A DNA stretch of 64,000 nt from a virus (IMGVR_UViG_3300023235_000008:1-64000); one strand, 5' to 3'; positions 1 to 7,403 are shown, counted from the stretch's first letter. The notes: generated from the sequence alone by a model not told the origin. A program made the numbers and translations.

Positions 1-110
1 TCCATATATATGATACAATGGGCCTGATGCCTTTCGTATCGATTAATAGTAATAATAACCCCTTGACAGATTCCATATATATGATACAATGGGCTTGATG
101 CCTGACGTAA
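1..110 (+). promoter_or_regulatory. Two repeated sigma70-type promoters with a conserved start segment
   Basis: Two related units are visible. The second has TTGACA at 63-68, a 16-bp spacer and TACAAT at 85-90. The first has only TGATACAAT at 12-19, because the window edge cuts off any -35. Both are followed by a conserved GGGCYTGATGCCT segment whose ATG (27-29 and 98-100) lies 7-8 nt after the -10, where transcription should begin. Only short open frames follow, so these look like promoters plus start codons of lost leaderless genes. Related units recur at 2400-2880. Confidence 0.6.
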
Positions 111-214
111 TAGTGTGTGATATAGTAGCCTATTGACATACGATGCATTATGGTGTAGAGTAACTATATGACATGCGAAATGGAAATTAATGATTGGGCA
201 CGGCACGTTGGACT

Positions 215-271
215 ATGGACGGTAAACTGCATAGAACCGATGGAAGCATTTTGGTGGACATTGAAACATGA
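215..271 (+). pseudogene. Relic of a DGPA-repeat gene
   Basis: This stretch joins half of one repeat (DGKLHRTDG) to the normal C-terminal coding sequence of the family (EAFWWTLKHD), but in different reading frames, as expected after an internal deletion. It ends in the ATGACTGA overlap used by intact members, so it abuts the next gene exactly as a living neighbour would. Function is presumably lost. Confidence 0.6.
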
Positions 272-873
272 CTGAACCAAGATTTGATGCAAATGGTAGC
301 AAATATTGGTATTTGAATGGTGAACGTCATAGAACAGACGGACCAGCTATTGAATATGCAAATGGCGACAAGTATTGGTATTTGAATGGTGAACGTCATA
401 GAACAGACGGACCAGCTATTGAATATGCAAATGGCGACAAGTATTGGTATATTAATGGCTTACGTCATAGAACTGATGGCCCTGCCATTGTAAATTCAAA
501 TGGCGACAAGTTTTGGTACTTTAATGGTAAACTACATAGAGAAGATGGACCTGCCATTGAATTTGCACATGGCGACAAATATTGGTACTTGAATGGCGAA
601 CGACATCGAGTAGATGGTCCTGCTGTTGAAGATGCAAATGGCACCAAAGCTTGGTATTTGAATGACGAACGACATAGAGAAGATGGACCAGCCATTGAAG
701 AATATGGCAACATGTATTGGTATTTGAATGGTGAACGTCATAGAACAGACGGACCTGCCGTCGAAGCGGCAAATGGCGACAAGTATTGGTATTTGAATGG
801 TTTCTCCGTTCATATGGAAGACGTAATCACTGATCCAAAAGAACAGTTCTGGTGGACATTGAAACATGACTGA
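268..873 (+). CDS. DGPA-repeat protein (YwqK/MORN-like), 7 repeats
   Basis: The 201-residue protein starts MTEPRFDANG and then has seven near-identical 22-23-residue repeats of the type WYLNGERHRTDGPA plus an acidic linker ending in NGDK. It closes with a non-repeat cap (MEDVITDPKEQFWWTLK). No signal peptide or membrane segment is seen. The Trp/Tyr-Asn-Gly turn pattern resembles MORN or YwqK-type beta repeats, which often serve as binding scaffolds, but I do not recognise a function. Its last 8 nt overlap the start of the next member. High DNA identity between repeats points to recent unequal recombination. Confidence 0.75.
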   Translation: MTEPRFDANGSKYWYLNGERHRTDGPAIEYANGDKYWYLNGERHRTDGPAIEYANGDKYWYINGLRHRTDGPAIVNSNGDKFWYFNGKLHREDGPAIEFAHGDKYWYLNGERHRVDGPAVEDANGTKAWYLNDERHREDGPAIEEYGNMYWYLNGERHRTDGPAVEAANGDKYWYLNGFSVHMEDVITDPKEQFWWTLKHD

Positions 874-1117
874 ATATCCAACTGGTGCCAAGTTTTGGTA
901 TATTAATGGCAAACGTCATAGAACAGATGGACCAGCAATCGAATATCCAACTGGTAGCAAACATTGGTATATTAATGGCAAACTACATAGAACAGATGGA
1001 CCTGCCGTTGTACGTGTAGATGGCACCAATGGCTGGTGTTTGAATGGCATACAAGTTACTATGGAAGACGTATTGACTGAACAGGAAGCATTTTGGTGGA
1101 GAATGAAACATGAATGA
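866..1117 (+). CDS. DGPA-repeat protein, 2 repeats
   Basis: The 83-residue paralogue has two complete WYINGKxHRTDGPA repeats and the family cap (VTMEDVLTEQEAFWWRMK). Its start overlaps the previous stop by ATGACTGA and its own end overlaps the next gene by ATGAATGA, implying translational coupling. Repeat number varies freely between paralogues (seven versus two here), so the fold is probably an open-ended solenoid. Function unknown. Confidence 0.7.
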   Translation: MTEYPTGAKFWYINGKRHRTDGPAIEYPTGSKHWYINGKLHRTDGPAVVRVDGTNGWCLNGIQVTMEDVLTEQEAFWWRMKHE

Positions 1118-1340
1118 CGATAAACAATCGTTTTGGGATAGTTTACGTATGCCACCCGACATAAGAAAAAACTGTCTTAACTGTAAGCATTTCGCATTTC
1201 ATAATAATCCCAATATACGCTATACAAATGCTAGGGATAACTGTAACCACCCGACAGCAGGAGTTCGAAAGAAACGGCGGTGCTGGGCAGCAGACAGTGA
1301 TGAAAAACGCCTTTGGAGATATAAACGATTCGTAGAATAA
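1110..1340 (+). CDS. FW-CxNC family small protein
   Basis: This 76-residue protein has the family N-terminus (DDKQSFWDSL) and a CLNC knuckle at residues 22-25. Further Cys and His residues (CNH near 45, C58) could complete a zinc site. The usual C-terminal WEWxG is replaced by LWRYKRF. It is the last gene of the first DGPA-repeat operon and overlaps its neighbour by 8 nt. No function is recognised; a small zinc-binding adaptor or host-targeting protein is only a guess. Confidence 0.65.
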   Translation: MNDDKQSFWDSLRMPPDIRKNCLNCKHFAFHNNPNIRYTNARDNCNHPTAGVRKKRRCWAADSDEKRLWRYKRFVE

Positions 1341-1343
1341 CAC

Positions 1344-1371
1344 TTGACAATATTGTTGTTTTGCGTATAAT
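1344..1371 (+). promoter_or_regulatory. Sigma70-type promoter giving a leaderless transcript
   Basis: TTGACA at 1344-1349, a 16-bp spacer and a perfect TATAAT at 1366-1371. The expected start point, about 7 nt downstream, coincides with the ATG at 1378, leaving no room for a ribosome-binding site. Confidence 0.8.
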
Positions 1372-1377
1372 CTTATT

Positions 1378-2403
1378 ATGAATTATTTTGACCAATCAAT
1401 ACAGCGTGTCGGCTTTGCATGTAAGTATATGCATCCCGACCAATCGCTCACCAAGAAGTTGCTGGAAGACGTTCAGCGACCGTTCAATGGCAAGACCACT
1501 ACTGCTCGTTGGCTTGCTTCACAATCATGCATTGATATAGCCGAACAGCGATTATATGAACTTGCCAAGTTTAACTGTGAATCAGTTATCAATCTTATCA
1601 AATATGTAGCCAGCTTGCCGCCTAATCAGCGTATGTTGCGCATCGGCAGTGACGTTCTACCAATGTATACCCATCCTGATTGGAAATACTTCTATAATAA
1701 TGATGTAAAACATCACGTTTCATCACGACTCAAACAGGCTGGCGACCTTGCACGTGATAATGATGTGCGACTATCAATGCATCCCGGTCAGTTTACCGTG
1801 CTTGCCAGTGACAACCCCGATATTGTAGAAAACTCTATTCGTGAGTTTGAATATCATGCTGACATTGCACGTATGATGGGTTATGGCGAAAACTTCATGG
1901 ACTTCAAAATTAACGTGCATATCTCTGGTCGCAACGGTCCCGATGGCATCGATGCCATTCTACCACGCTTGTCTACAGAAGCACGTAACTGTATCACTAT
2001 CGAGAATGATGAGAATGCGTGGGGTATTGACAGTTCACTTGACCTTGCTAATGACCTAGCACTTGTCCTTGACATACATCATCACTGGTGCCGTGAAGGC
2101 GAATACATACAGCCTACCGACGACCGATTCAAACGTGTCATTGACAGTTGGCGTGGTGTGCGTCCTACCATCCACTATAGCTTATCACGTGAGGATATCC
2201 TTATTGACCATCCTACCGATGTTATGCCCGATATGCCTACGTTGCTTGAGGATGGATACAAGAAACATAAACTACGTGCACACAGTGATATGATGTGGAA
2301 TACAGCGTGTAATCAATGGGCTGAATCATTCTTGCCATATGCTGACATCATGATCGAAGCCAAACATAAAAATCTTGCGTCTAGCGCATTGATTAACACT
2401 TGA
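1378..2403 (+). CDS. uvsE: UV damage endonuclease (UvdE/UvsE family)
   Basis: The 341-residue product matches the UVDE family, TIM-barrel metal-dependent endonucleases that nick 5' of UV photoproducts. Family signatures visible in order are an early GFACKY, LSMHPGQF near residue 140, an EFxYH helix, a IENDEN metal-ligand strand near 206, LDIHHHWC near 232 and a C-terminal EAKHKN. Length is typical. It has its own strong promoter and no Shine-Dalgarno. It probably repairs phage DNA in a sunlit habitat. The stop codon overlaps the -35 of the promoter array that follows. Confidence 0.9.
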   Translation: MNYFDQSIQRVGFACKYMHPDQSLTKKLLEDVQRPFNGKTTTARWLASQSCIDIAEQRLYELAKFNCESVINLIKYVASLPPNQRMLRIGSDVLPMYTHPDWKYFYNNDVKHHVSSRLKQAGDLARDNDVRLSMHPGQFTVLASDNPDIVENSIREFEYHADIARMMGYGENFMDFKINVHISGRNGPDGIDAILPRLSTEARNCITIENDENAWGIDSSLDLANDLALVLDIHHHWCREGEYIQPTDDRFKRVIDSWRGVRPTIHYSLSREDILIDHPTDVMPDMPTLLEDGYKKHKLRAHSDMMWNTACNQWAESFLPYADIMIEAKHKNLASSALINT

Positions 2404-2846
2404 CATAAAGCGTATATGTGTTACAATGACTTTCGTATGGATTAATAGTAATAATAACGCATAAAAACATGTTATAATGGTGGTGATACCCGACCCACCA
2501 ATAATAAAAACAGTGGTATTATAACACATATACTCAATGCTGTCAACCCTTGCCATATATGTGATACAATGGGCTTGATGCCTGACGTATAATCATTCTA
2601 TCACCGTGAAATAAACGCTTGACAAAGTTTCTATGTGTGTTACAATGGACTGATGCCTGCGTAGTAATAATAAAAAAACGGCGTATCACTACCAGTATAA
2701 CACGTTTTCATATACTGTCAAGCAATCTTTTACCTTGACATAAAACATATATGTGTTAGAATGGACTGATGCCTACAGAATCGTTTTCAAATCAAACGTA
2801 TCACTACCAGTATAACACGTTTTCATCCATAGTCAAGTAAAAAGAT
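2400..2846. repeat. Array of convergent-promoter modules
   Basis: This 450-bp gene-free region holds repeated modules. Plus-strand promoters: TTGACA 2400-2405 with TACAAT 2422-2427; TTGACA 2619-2624 with TACAAT 2641-2646; TTGACA 2735-2740 with TAGAAT 2757-2762; and a copy at 2565-2570 whose -35 is damaged. Minus-strand promoters facing them: -35 2541-2546 with -10 2518-2523; 2716-2721 with 2694-2699; 2831-2836 with 2809-2814. Spacers are 16-17 bp. Modules share GGACTGATGCCT after the plus promoter and an exact CACTACCAGTATAACACG block in the last two minus promoters. A TGGTGG/CCACCA hairpin lies at 2480-2502. Confidence 0.7.
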
Positions 2847-2849
2847 TGC

Positions 2850-2878
2850 TTGACACAATGTATACCATATAGCATAAT
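2850..2878 (+). promoter_or_regulatory. Sigma70-type promoter of the second DGPA-repeat operon
   Basis: TTGACA at 2850-2855, 17-bp spacer and CATAAT at 2873-2878. Transcription would start near 2885 and run through about 50 nt containing a relic of a family C-terminus (coding ALFWWKMKT in frame) that ends in the ATGA overlap with the gene at 2934. The relic suggests that a preceding paralogue was deleted. Confidence 0.7.
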
Positions 2879-2933
2879 GAACGTACAATAATATTGAGTG
2901 TAAAAATGCACTGTTCTGGTGGAAGATGAAAAC

Positions 2934-3335
2934 ATGACTGAACCGATATGTCATACTTATGCAAATGGCGACAAGTATTGGTATCTACATGGCAAACTAC
3001 ATAGAACAGATGGACCAGCTGTTGAATATGCAAATGGCGACAAGTATTGGTTATTCAATGGTGAATCGCATAGGGAAGACGGACCAGCCATTGAAGAATC
3101 AAATGGTAGCAAGTGGTGGTTTAAGAATGGCGAAGTTCATAGGGATGACGGACCCGCCATTGAATATACAAATGGCACCAAAGAATGGTATTTGAATGAT
3201 AAACTACATAGAACAGATGGACCTGCCGTTGTACGTGCAAATGACACCGAATGGCGGTTGAATGGCGAACGTGTTACTATGGAAGACGTAATCACCGATC
3301 CAAAAGAACTGTTCTGGTGGAAGATGAAAACATGA
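2934..3335 (+). CDS. DGPA-repeat protein, 4 repeats
   Basis: This is the first of four tandem paralogues. I chose the ATG at 2934 (MTEPICHTY) rather than the upstream ATG at 2919, because two sister genes start with the same MTEPICHTY at an ATGA overlap. The 133 residues hold four repeats and the cap ERVTMEDVITDPKELFWW. Function unknown. Confidence 0.72.
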   Translation: MTEPICHTYANGDKYWYLHGKLHRTDGPAVEYANGDKYWLFNGESHREDGPAIEESNGSKWWFKNGEVHRDDGPAIEYTNGTKEWYLNDKLHRTDGPAVVRANDTEWRLNGERVTMEDVITDPKELFWWKMKT

Positions 3336-3730
3336 CTGAACCGATATGTCATACTTATGAAGATGGCACCAAACGTTGGTATACGAATGATAAACTTCAC
3401 AGAGAAGATGGACCTGCTGTTGAATATGCAAATGGTAGCAAATCTTGGTATCTACATGGCTTACGTCATAGAACAGATGGACCAGCAATCGAATCATATG
3501 GCAACATGTATTGGTATCTACATGGCAAACGTCATAGAGAAGATGGACCTGCTGTCGAAAATGTAAATGGCAACATGTATTGGTATCAATATGGCAAACG
3601 TCATAGAACAGATGGACCTGCTGTCATTTGCACGTACAACACCGAATGGCGGTTGAATGGCGAACGTGTTACTATGGAAGACGTAATCACCGATCCAAAA
3701 GAACTGTTCTGGTGGAAGTTAAGATCATGA
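3332..3730 (+). CDS. DGPA-repeat protein, 4 repeats
   Basis: The start is at the ATGA overlap with the previous stop, giving MTEPICHTYEDG. It has four repeats, one with a QYGK variant, and the same cap as its neighbours. The cap and its DNA are almost identical across the tandem genes while the repeats differ, which fits shuffling by recombination within the array. Confidence 0.72.
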   Translation: MTEPICHTYEDGTKRWYTNDKLHREDGPAVEYANGSKSWYLHGLRHRTDGPAIESYGNMYWYLHGKRHREDGPAVENVNGNMYWYQYGKRHRTDGPAVICTYNTEWRLNGERVTMEDVITDPKELFWWKLRS

Positions 3731-4062
3731 ATAAAAATGGAATGCATACCGATGCAAATGGCACCAAAGCTTGGTACTTTAATGATAAACTTCATAGAAC
3801 AGATGGACCTGCTATTGAAGAATCAAATGGCACCAAAGCTTGGTACTTGAATGGTGAATATCATCGAACAGATGGCCCTGCTATTGAATTTACAAATGGC
3901 GACAAACAATGGTTCAAGAATGGCAAACGTCATAGAACAGATGGACCTGCCATTGAGTTTGCTAATGGCAACAAGTATTGGTATTTGAATGGCGAACGTG
4001 TTACTATGGAAGACGTAATCACCGATCCAAAAGAACTGTTCTGGTGGAAGATGAAAACATGA
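3727..4062 (+). CDS. DGPA-repeat protein, 3 repeats
   Basis: This member starts MNKNGMHTDANG at an ATGA overlap, so its N-terminus differs from its two MTEPICH sisters. Three repeats precede the cap. The MNK start resembles the first codons of FW-CxNC genes, a hint that 5' ends have been exchanged between the two families. Confidence 0.72.
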   Translation: MNKNGMHTDANGTKAWYFNDKLHRTDGPAIEESNGTKAWYLNGEYHRTDGPAIEFTNGDKQWFKNGKRHRTDGPAIEFANGNKYWYLNGERVTMEDVITDPKELFWWKMKT

Positions 4063-4322
4063 CTGAACCGATATGTCATACTTATGAAGATGGCACCAAA
4101 TCTTGGTATTTGAATGATAAACTACATAGAACAGATGGCCCTGCCGTCGAATATGCAAATGGCACCAAACGTTGGTACTTGAATGATAAACTACATAGAA
4201 CAGATGGACCAGCTGTTGTACGTGCAAATGACACCGAATGGCGGTTGTATGGCGAACGTGTTACTATGGAAGACGTAATCACCGATCCAAAAGAACAGTT
4301 CTGGTGGAAACTAATATCTTGA
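4059..4322 (+). CDS. DGPA-repeat protein, 2 repeats
   Basis: Last of the tandem set: MTEPICHTYEDG, two repeats and the cap with EQFWWKLIS. The start is at the ATGA overlap. The codons for its last residues overlap the -35 of the next promoter (4319-4324), so the operon and the following gene are packed without spacer. Confidence 0.72.
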   Translation: MTEPICHTYEDGTKSWYLNDKLHRTDGPAVEYANGTKRWYLNDKLHRTDGPAVVRANDTEWRLYGERVTMEDVITDPKEQFWWKLIS

Positions 4323-4346
4323 CATTACTACATTATATGATATATT
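4319..4346 (+). promoter_or_regulatory. Sigma70-type promoter, leaderless geometry
   Basis: TTGACA at 4319-4324, 16-bp spacer, TATATT at 4341-4346. The ATG at 4352 lies 6 nt after the -10, at the predicted start point. Confidence 0.7.
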
Positions 4347-4351
4347 AAATC

Positions 4352-4954
4352 ATGATGATGAAAAAACACACAATCAGTGTAATAGCATTACTAACAGCAT
4401 ATGCCGTAGGTAGCACACTATTGCACATATACCCCGAAAAACCAATGGTCCTCGTGCCCGCACCCATATCACCCGTATACGTAGAAATCCTCCCCGAACT
4501 ATATCCATGGGAAGATGCAAACGGAACACTACTAGACTGTAGTAAAGAACGTAGCGAACGTATCGCATTGGCTTGTAACATATACCATGAAGCACGTTCC
4601 GAAAGCCTACGTGGACAAGTAGCAGTGGCATTAGTAACACGTAATCGTGTCCTTTCAAAGAAATACCCCAATACATATGAAGAAGTGGTATGGGATATCA
4701 GACGTTCAGCTAAAACAAAACGTAAAGTGGCACAGTTCTCTTGGGCACTAGATGGTAAACACGATAGGGTATATGAACAACAAGCGTGGCGAACAGCTTG
4801 GGAAATCGCAGGGGATATATTAGCCAATAAATATACAGACTTTACAGAAGGTGCACTATGGTATCATACCAAAGCAGTTAATCCACGATGGAATAAACGT
4901 TTCAATGTTTCTACTATCATTGGGGATCATATCTTCTATGTCACACGAAACTGA
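4352..4954 (+). CDS. SleB-like cell wall hydrolase
   Basis: The 200-residue protein has an N-terminal hydrophobic segment (residues 6-26, signal peptide or anchor) followed by a Hydrolase_2/SleB domain. Recognisable elements are LACNIYHEARSES with the catalytic-type Glu near residue 79, GQVAVALVTRNRV, a FSW segment, and ALWYHTKAVNP near the C-terminus. SleB enzymes are peptidoglycan lytic transglycosylases or hydrolases. In a phage this could serve lysis or wall remodelling; no holin is seen next to it. It has a leaderless promoter of its own, apart from the late structural genes. Confidence 0.85.
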   Translation: MMMKKHTISVIALLTAYAVGSTLLHIYPEKPMVLVPAPISPVYVEILPELYPWEDANGTLLDCSKERSERIALACNIYHEARSESLRGQVAVALVTRNRVLSKKYPNTYEEVVWDIRRSAKTKRKVAQFSWALDGKHDRVYEQQAWRTAWEIAGDILANKYTDFTEGALWYHTKAVNPRWNKRFNVSTIIGDHIFYVTRN

Positions 4955-5074
4955 TACAAAACTTGGCGGAAAGAAAATGGTCAACTTCATAGAGAAGATG
5001 GTCCAGCCGCTTATCCATATGATAACTGGGAATGGAATAAAATGACTGACAAAGAACATGGTATTTTGGAATAA
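4955..5074 (+). pseudogene. Relic fusing a DGPA half-repeat to FW-CxNC ends
   Basis: In frame with the SleB stop codon, the sequence reads KENGQLHREDGPAAYPYDN, then WEWNK (an FW-CxNC C-terminus), then MTDKEHGILE and a stop, a frameshifted FW-CxNC N-terminus. It is a composite of pieces from both families and is presumably not functional. Confidence 0.6.
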
Positions 5075-5219
5075 GTTACGTGAACCTATCAAAAAAGGGT
5101 GTTTCAATTGTCGGTATGAGAGAACCATACAAAAAAGTATGTATGAAAAAGATTCTAAAATGATGAATAACCCTGTTTATCCAGATGATAACTGGGAATG
5201 GAATGGCAAATGTGAATAA
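5058..5219 (+). pseudogene. Frameshifted FW-CxNC gene
   Basis: The open frame reads MVFWNKLREPIKKGCFNCRY and ends DDNWEWNGKCE (53 residues). The expected MTDKE start is in another frame because of a short insertion just before TTTTGG. The second Cys pair is missing. The same insertion occurs in the next relic (5225), so the frameshift predates a duplication. Translation from the ATG at 5058 remains possible. Confidence 0.55.
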
Positions 5220-5224
5220 AGAAG

Positions 5225-5345
5225 ATGGTATTTTGGAATAAGTTACGTGAACCAGTTGACAACTGGGAATGGAATGGCAAATGATATAGTATTACGTGTG
5301 GTAAATGTCATGAACGCCCGACACGTATACTGGGAATGGAATAAA
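5225..5345 (+). pseudogene. Two further FW-CxNC fragments
   Basis: 5225-5284 encodes MVFWNKLREPVDNWEWNGK, an N-terminus joined directly to a C-terminus by deletion of the Cys core. It is followed by a fragment containing CGKCHERP, matching the CGKCHEHDPE of the gene at 22286, and an out-of-frame WEWNK end. These are decay products. Confidence 0.55.
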
Positions 5346-5347
5346 CA

Positions 5348-5376
5348 TTGACAACATTAGTAATAACTGCTAGTAT
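5348..5376 (+). promoter_or_regulatory. Sigma70-type promoter, leaderless geometry
   Basis: TTGACA 5348-5353, 17-bp spacer, TAGTAT 5371-5376, ATG at 5383 exactly 7 nt after the -10. Confidence 0.7.
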
Positions 5377-5382
5377 ACATTA

Positions 5383-5544
5383 ATGAATAAAGAAAAGTTT
5401 TGGAAGTCATTAAGTCATAACTGTGCTAATAACAGTCGAGGATACAATCAATCAGTGTATTGCAAAATCAAATCGTGCACTTCGTCGGCAAGTATGAGGG
5501 AGTATGGTGAAGTGTTTTGGGAATGGGATGGAAATGACGGATAA
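5383..5544 (+). CDS. FW-CxNC family small protein, incomplete knuckle
   Basis: 53 residues: MNKEKFWKSL, a single Cys where CxNC is expected (NCANN), two more Cys (YCKIKSC) and a C-terminal FWEWDGN. Loss of one knuckle Cys suggests weakened zinc binding. It keeps a promoter and an 11-nt overlap with the next gene, so it is probably still expressed. Confidence 0.55.
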   Translation: MNKEKFWKSLSHNCANNSRGYNQSVYCKIKSCTSSASMREYGEVFWEWDGNDG

Positions 5545-5779
5545 AGAAAAGTTTTGGAAAACGTTACGTGAACCGTCTGAGAAATCATGTAAAAACTGTA
5601 AATGGCGATATGATATAAAATCAGTTAAACTGAATGAAGATGGTTCGGAATGCACTTCAGAGGATTACGACCATATTGGTGATATTTGTGAAGCGTGTAC
5701 AATGAATAGGCACATCAGGAGTAATAATGACACATCGAATGTTATCCTGCCTAAATGGCAATGGAATAATAAACATTGA
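5534..5779 (+). CDS. FW-CxNC family small protein
   Basis: 81 residues beginning MTDKEKFWKTLREP, with CKNC at 19-22, a second Cys group (CEAC) and the C-terminal variant PKWQWNN. The start at 5534 lies inside the end of the previous gene; the family N-terminus makes it clear. Function not recognised. Confidence 0.65.
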   Translation: MTDKEKFWKTLREPSEKSCKNCKWRYDIKSVKLNEDGSECTSEDYDHIGDICEACTMNRHIRSNNDTSNVILPKWQWNNKH

Positions 5780-6000
5780 CAACACCATGGAATAAAGATT
5801 AAGTGAACCTAATAAAAAAGGTTGCTTTAACTGTCGGTTCGGACTACTTATATTGTCGTAAATGCGAACAATCAGGGTTATTCATCATTTCTGTATCCAG
5901 ACAACTGGGAATGGGATGGTTTGGCATAATCTGAAATGTCCTACTAATCGTACAGTTGGCGTGGTTGATGCACGTTGAATTGATCGTTTTGCGTATTAGG
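5780..6000 (+). pseudogene. Decayed FW-CxNC gene
   Basis: No intact frame is present. Fragments in different frames spell EPNKKGCFNCRF, CRKCEQSG and an out-of-frame WEWDG-type end, so this was a family member with a CFNC knuckle and a second Cys pair. The tail (about 5930-6000) holds nothing I recognise. Confidence 0.5.
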
Positions 6001-6001
6001 A

Positions 6002-6288
6002 ATGGAATGGCGTGACGTAATGAAAGCCTTTTTTAAATTATTTAGAGAACTAAACGGACGTTATACTAATTACAATGGTCATAGAACTGACGGGCCATCT
6101 ATTGAACGTGTTACTATGGAAGATGGAATCATGAATGATGATGTTGTATGTGTGACAGATTCATATGGCAATAAGGCTTGGTATTTGAATGGCTTATGCT
6201 ATTGATTGTTAATGGCATCAATGACTGGTATTTACATGATAAAGAATATGATGTATTATCTGGGAAGGAAGCAATTGGGTATTGACGT
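6002..6288 (+). pseudogene. Remnants of DGPA-repeat genes
   Basis: An open frame of 67 codons contains broken pieces: GHRTDGPSIERVTMED (half repeat fused to the cap), then MNDDVV and SYGNKAWYLNG before a stop, then in another frame NGINDWYLHDKEYDVLSG. Repeat spacing is lost and the FWW cap is absent. The gene is probably dead, although 6002-6205 could still be translated. Confidence 0.5.
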
Positions 6289-6519
6289 ATGACTGATGAT
6301 AAGGAAGAGTTTTGGAAGTCATTGACTACTATGCCTGTTATTGAGCGTTCCTGTGATAACTGTCGTTGGTTTAATGGTAAGTTTTGTATTGAGCCTATAT
6401 CTCTCCGCAATGACATTACGACTTGTATGTATGTTTATAGCGATGTTGATTATGATTCTGCGTATGTTAGTTATACTGGTTACAGTTTACCTAAATGGGA
6501 GCGTCGGGAGAATGATTGA
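6289..6519 (+). CDS. FW-CxNC family small protein
   Basis: 76 residues: MTDDKEEFWKSL, CDNC at 22-25, one more Cys soon after (FCIEP), and a C-terminus YSLPKWERREN in place of WEWxG. The YDSAYVSYTGYSLPKW end is shared with the product at 7625. It overlaps the next DGPA gene by 8 nt. Confidence 0.62.
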   Translation: MTDDKEEFWKSLTTMPVIERSCDNCRWFNGKFCIEPISLRNDITTCMYVYSDVDYDSAYVSYTGYSLPKWERREND

Positions 6520-6841
6520 ATGTAAGACTGATGATGCTGGCAACAAGTTTTGGTTTTTGAATGGTGAATATCATAGGGAAGACGGACCAGCTATTGAGTT
6601 TGCTAATGGCGACACGGTATGGTATATTAATGGCGAACGTCATAGGGAAGATGGTCCTGCTATTGAGTTTGCTAATGGCGACAAGTTTTGGTATAATCAT
6701 GACAATCGACATAGGGAAGATGGACCAGCTATTGAGTTTGCTAATGGCAACAAGTCTTGGTATTTACATGGTAAAGAAGTTACTGTGTATGATGTATTGA
6801 CTGATCCGAGAGAACAGTTTTGGTGGAAGATGAAATCATGA
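6512..6841 (+). CDS. DGPA-repeat protein, 3 repeats
   Basis: I place the start at 6512 (MIECKTDDAGNKFW), inside the previous stop region; an earlier in-frame ATG would add an unrelated hydrophobic stretch read from the other gene's frame. Three repeats with HREDGPAIEFANGD precede the cap (VYDVLTDPREQFWWKMK). 109 residues, function unknown. Confidence 0.7.
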   Translation: MIECKTDDAGNKFWFLNGEYHREDGPAIEFANGDTVWYINGERHREDGPAIEFANGDKFWYNHDNRHREDGPAIEFANGNKSWYLHGKEVTVYDVLTDPREQFWWKMKS

Positions 6842-7005
6842 TTGAAAAAGAATCTATAGACCGGTTTGGCAACAAGTCGTGGCATGTGGGTGTGAAGCGT
6901 CATAGAGAAGTGGTGCCCGGTAGCGAAGCGACTGTTCGTTTTCAGAACAACATATGGCGTTCCCCGCTTTCCTGTTGTGTATCACATTTGGGAAGGCAAG
7001 TGTAA
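6838..7005 (+). pseudogene. Truncated DGPA-repeat gene
   Basis: It begins at an ATGA overlap: MIEKESIDRFGNKSWH and VKRHREV, a recognisable half-repeat, then runs into unrelated sequence (SPLSCCVSHLGRQV) without the cap. It was most likely cut by a frameshift or deletion after the first repeat. Confidence 0.5.
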
Positions 7006-7118
7006 TGTCTAAGTTCAAGGTTGGAGAAAGAGTAAGAATTGGCAGGTATAAAACATATCTACAAAATGAAATGGATGGTGTGTATGAAGGCGGGTGGGTT
7101 GTTGAACCGGAGATATAA
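7005..7118 (+). CDS. Small hypothetical protein
   Basis: 37 residues (MSKFKVGERVRIGRYK...GGWVVEPEI) starting in a TAATG overlap with the preceding relic. The VGERVRI and GGWVV pattern resembles a short SH3/KOW-like barrel strand pair, too little for a family call. Confidence 0.4.
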   Translation: MSKFKVGERVRIGRYKTYLQNEMDGVYEGGWVVEPEI

Positions 7119-7165
7119 TCCAACCTGTAGATACTGGATATGAAGAAATTATCAAAAGGAAAATA

Positions 7166-7363
7166 ATGATGTCTGATATGAAACCAAGAAAATTTCGACA
7201 CTGTATTTCACGAGTCTTTATTGACGGCGATGCGTGTATTACGGATGGTGTGATTACCGAGGTTGATGGAAACCAAGTTACTTTTCAAACCTACCCTGAT
7301 TGCGGCGATCCTGTTAAGATGTTCACGGTACATGAGATGTTATCTTATATTCGAAGTGAGTGA
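7166..7363 (+). CDS. Small hypothetical protein
   Basis: 65 residues with a convincing Shine-Dalgarno (AAAAGGA) before two adjacent ATGs (7166 and 7169). The product (KFRHCISRVFIDGDACITDG...VKMFTVHEMLSYIRSE) looks like a small beta-rich cytoplasmic protein. I do not recognise it. It is one of few genes in this zone outside the two expanded families. Confidence 0.55.
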   Translation: MMSDMKPRKFRHCISRVFIDGDACITDGVITEVDGNQVTFQTYPDCGDPVKMFTVHEMLSYIRSE

Positions 7364-7403
7364 AGAACGTATCGTTGCAACGGTAGGACTTTGATCCTAA
7401 TCC

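Noticed and set aside
133-161. A third promoter copy at TTGACA 133-138
   Set aside because: No acceptable -10 is found at 16-18 bp; the TATGGT present is only 10 bp away.
465-912. Several overlapping minus-strand frames with repeats such as GWSIFSM and SLCRSPFKYQ
   Set aside because: They are shadows of the DGPA repeats on the plus strand; their repetition simply mirrors the coding repeats.
268-4322. Possible CRISPR array because of regularly spaced near-identical DNA repeats
   Set aside because: The 66-69-bp periodicity is in frame, the whole unit is coding, and there are no unique spacers or cas genes.
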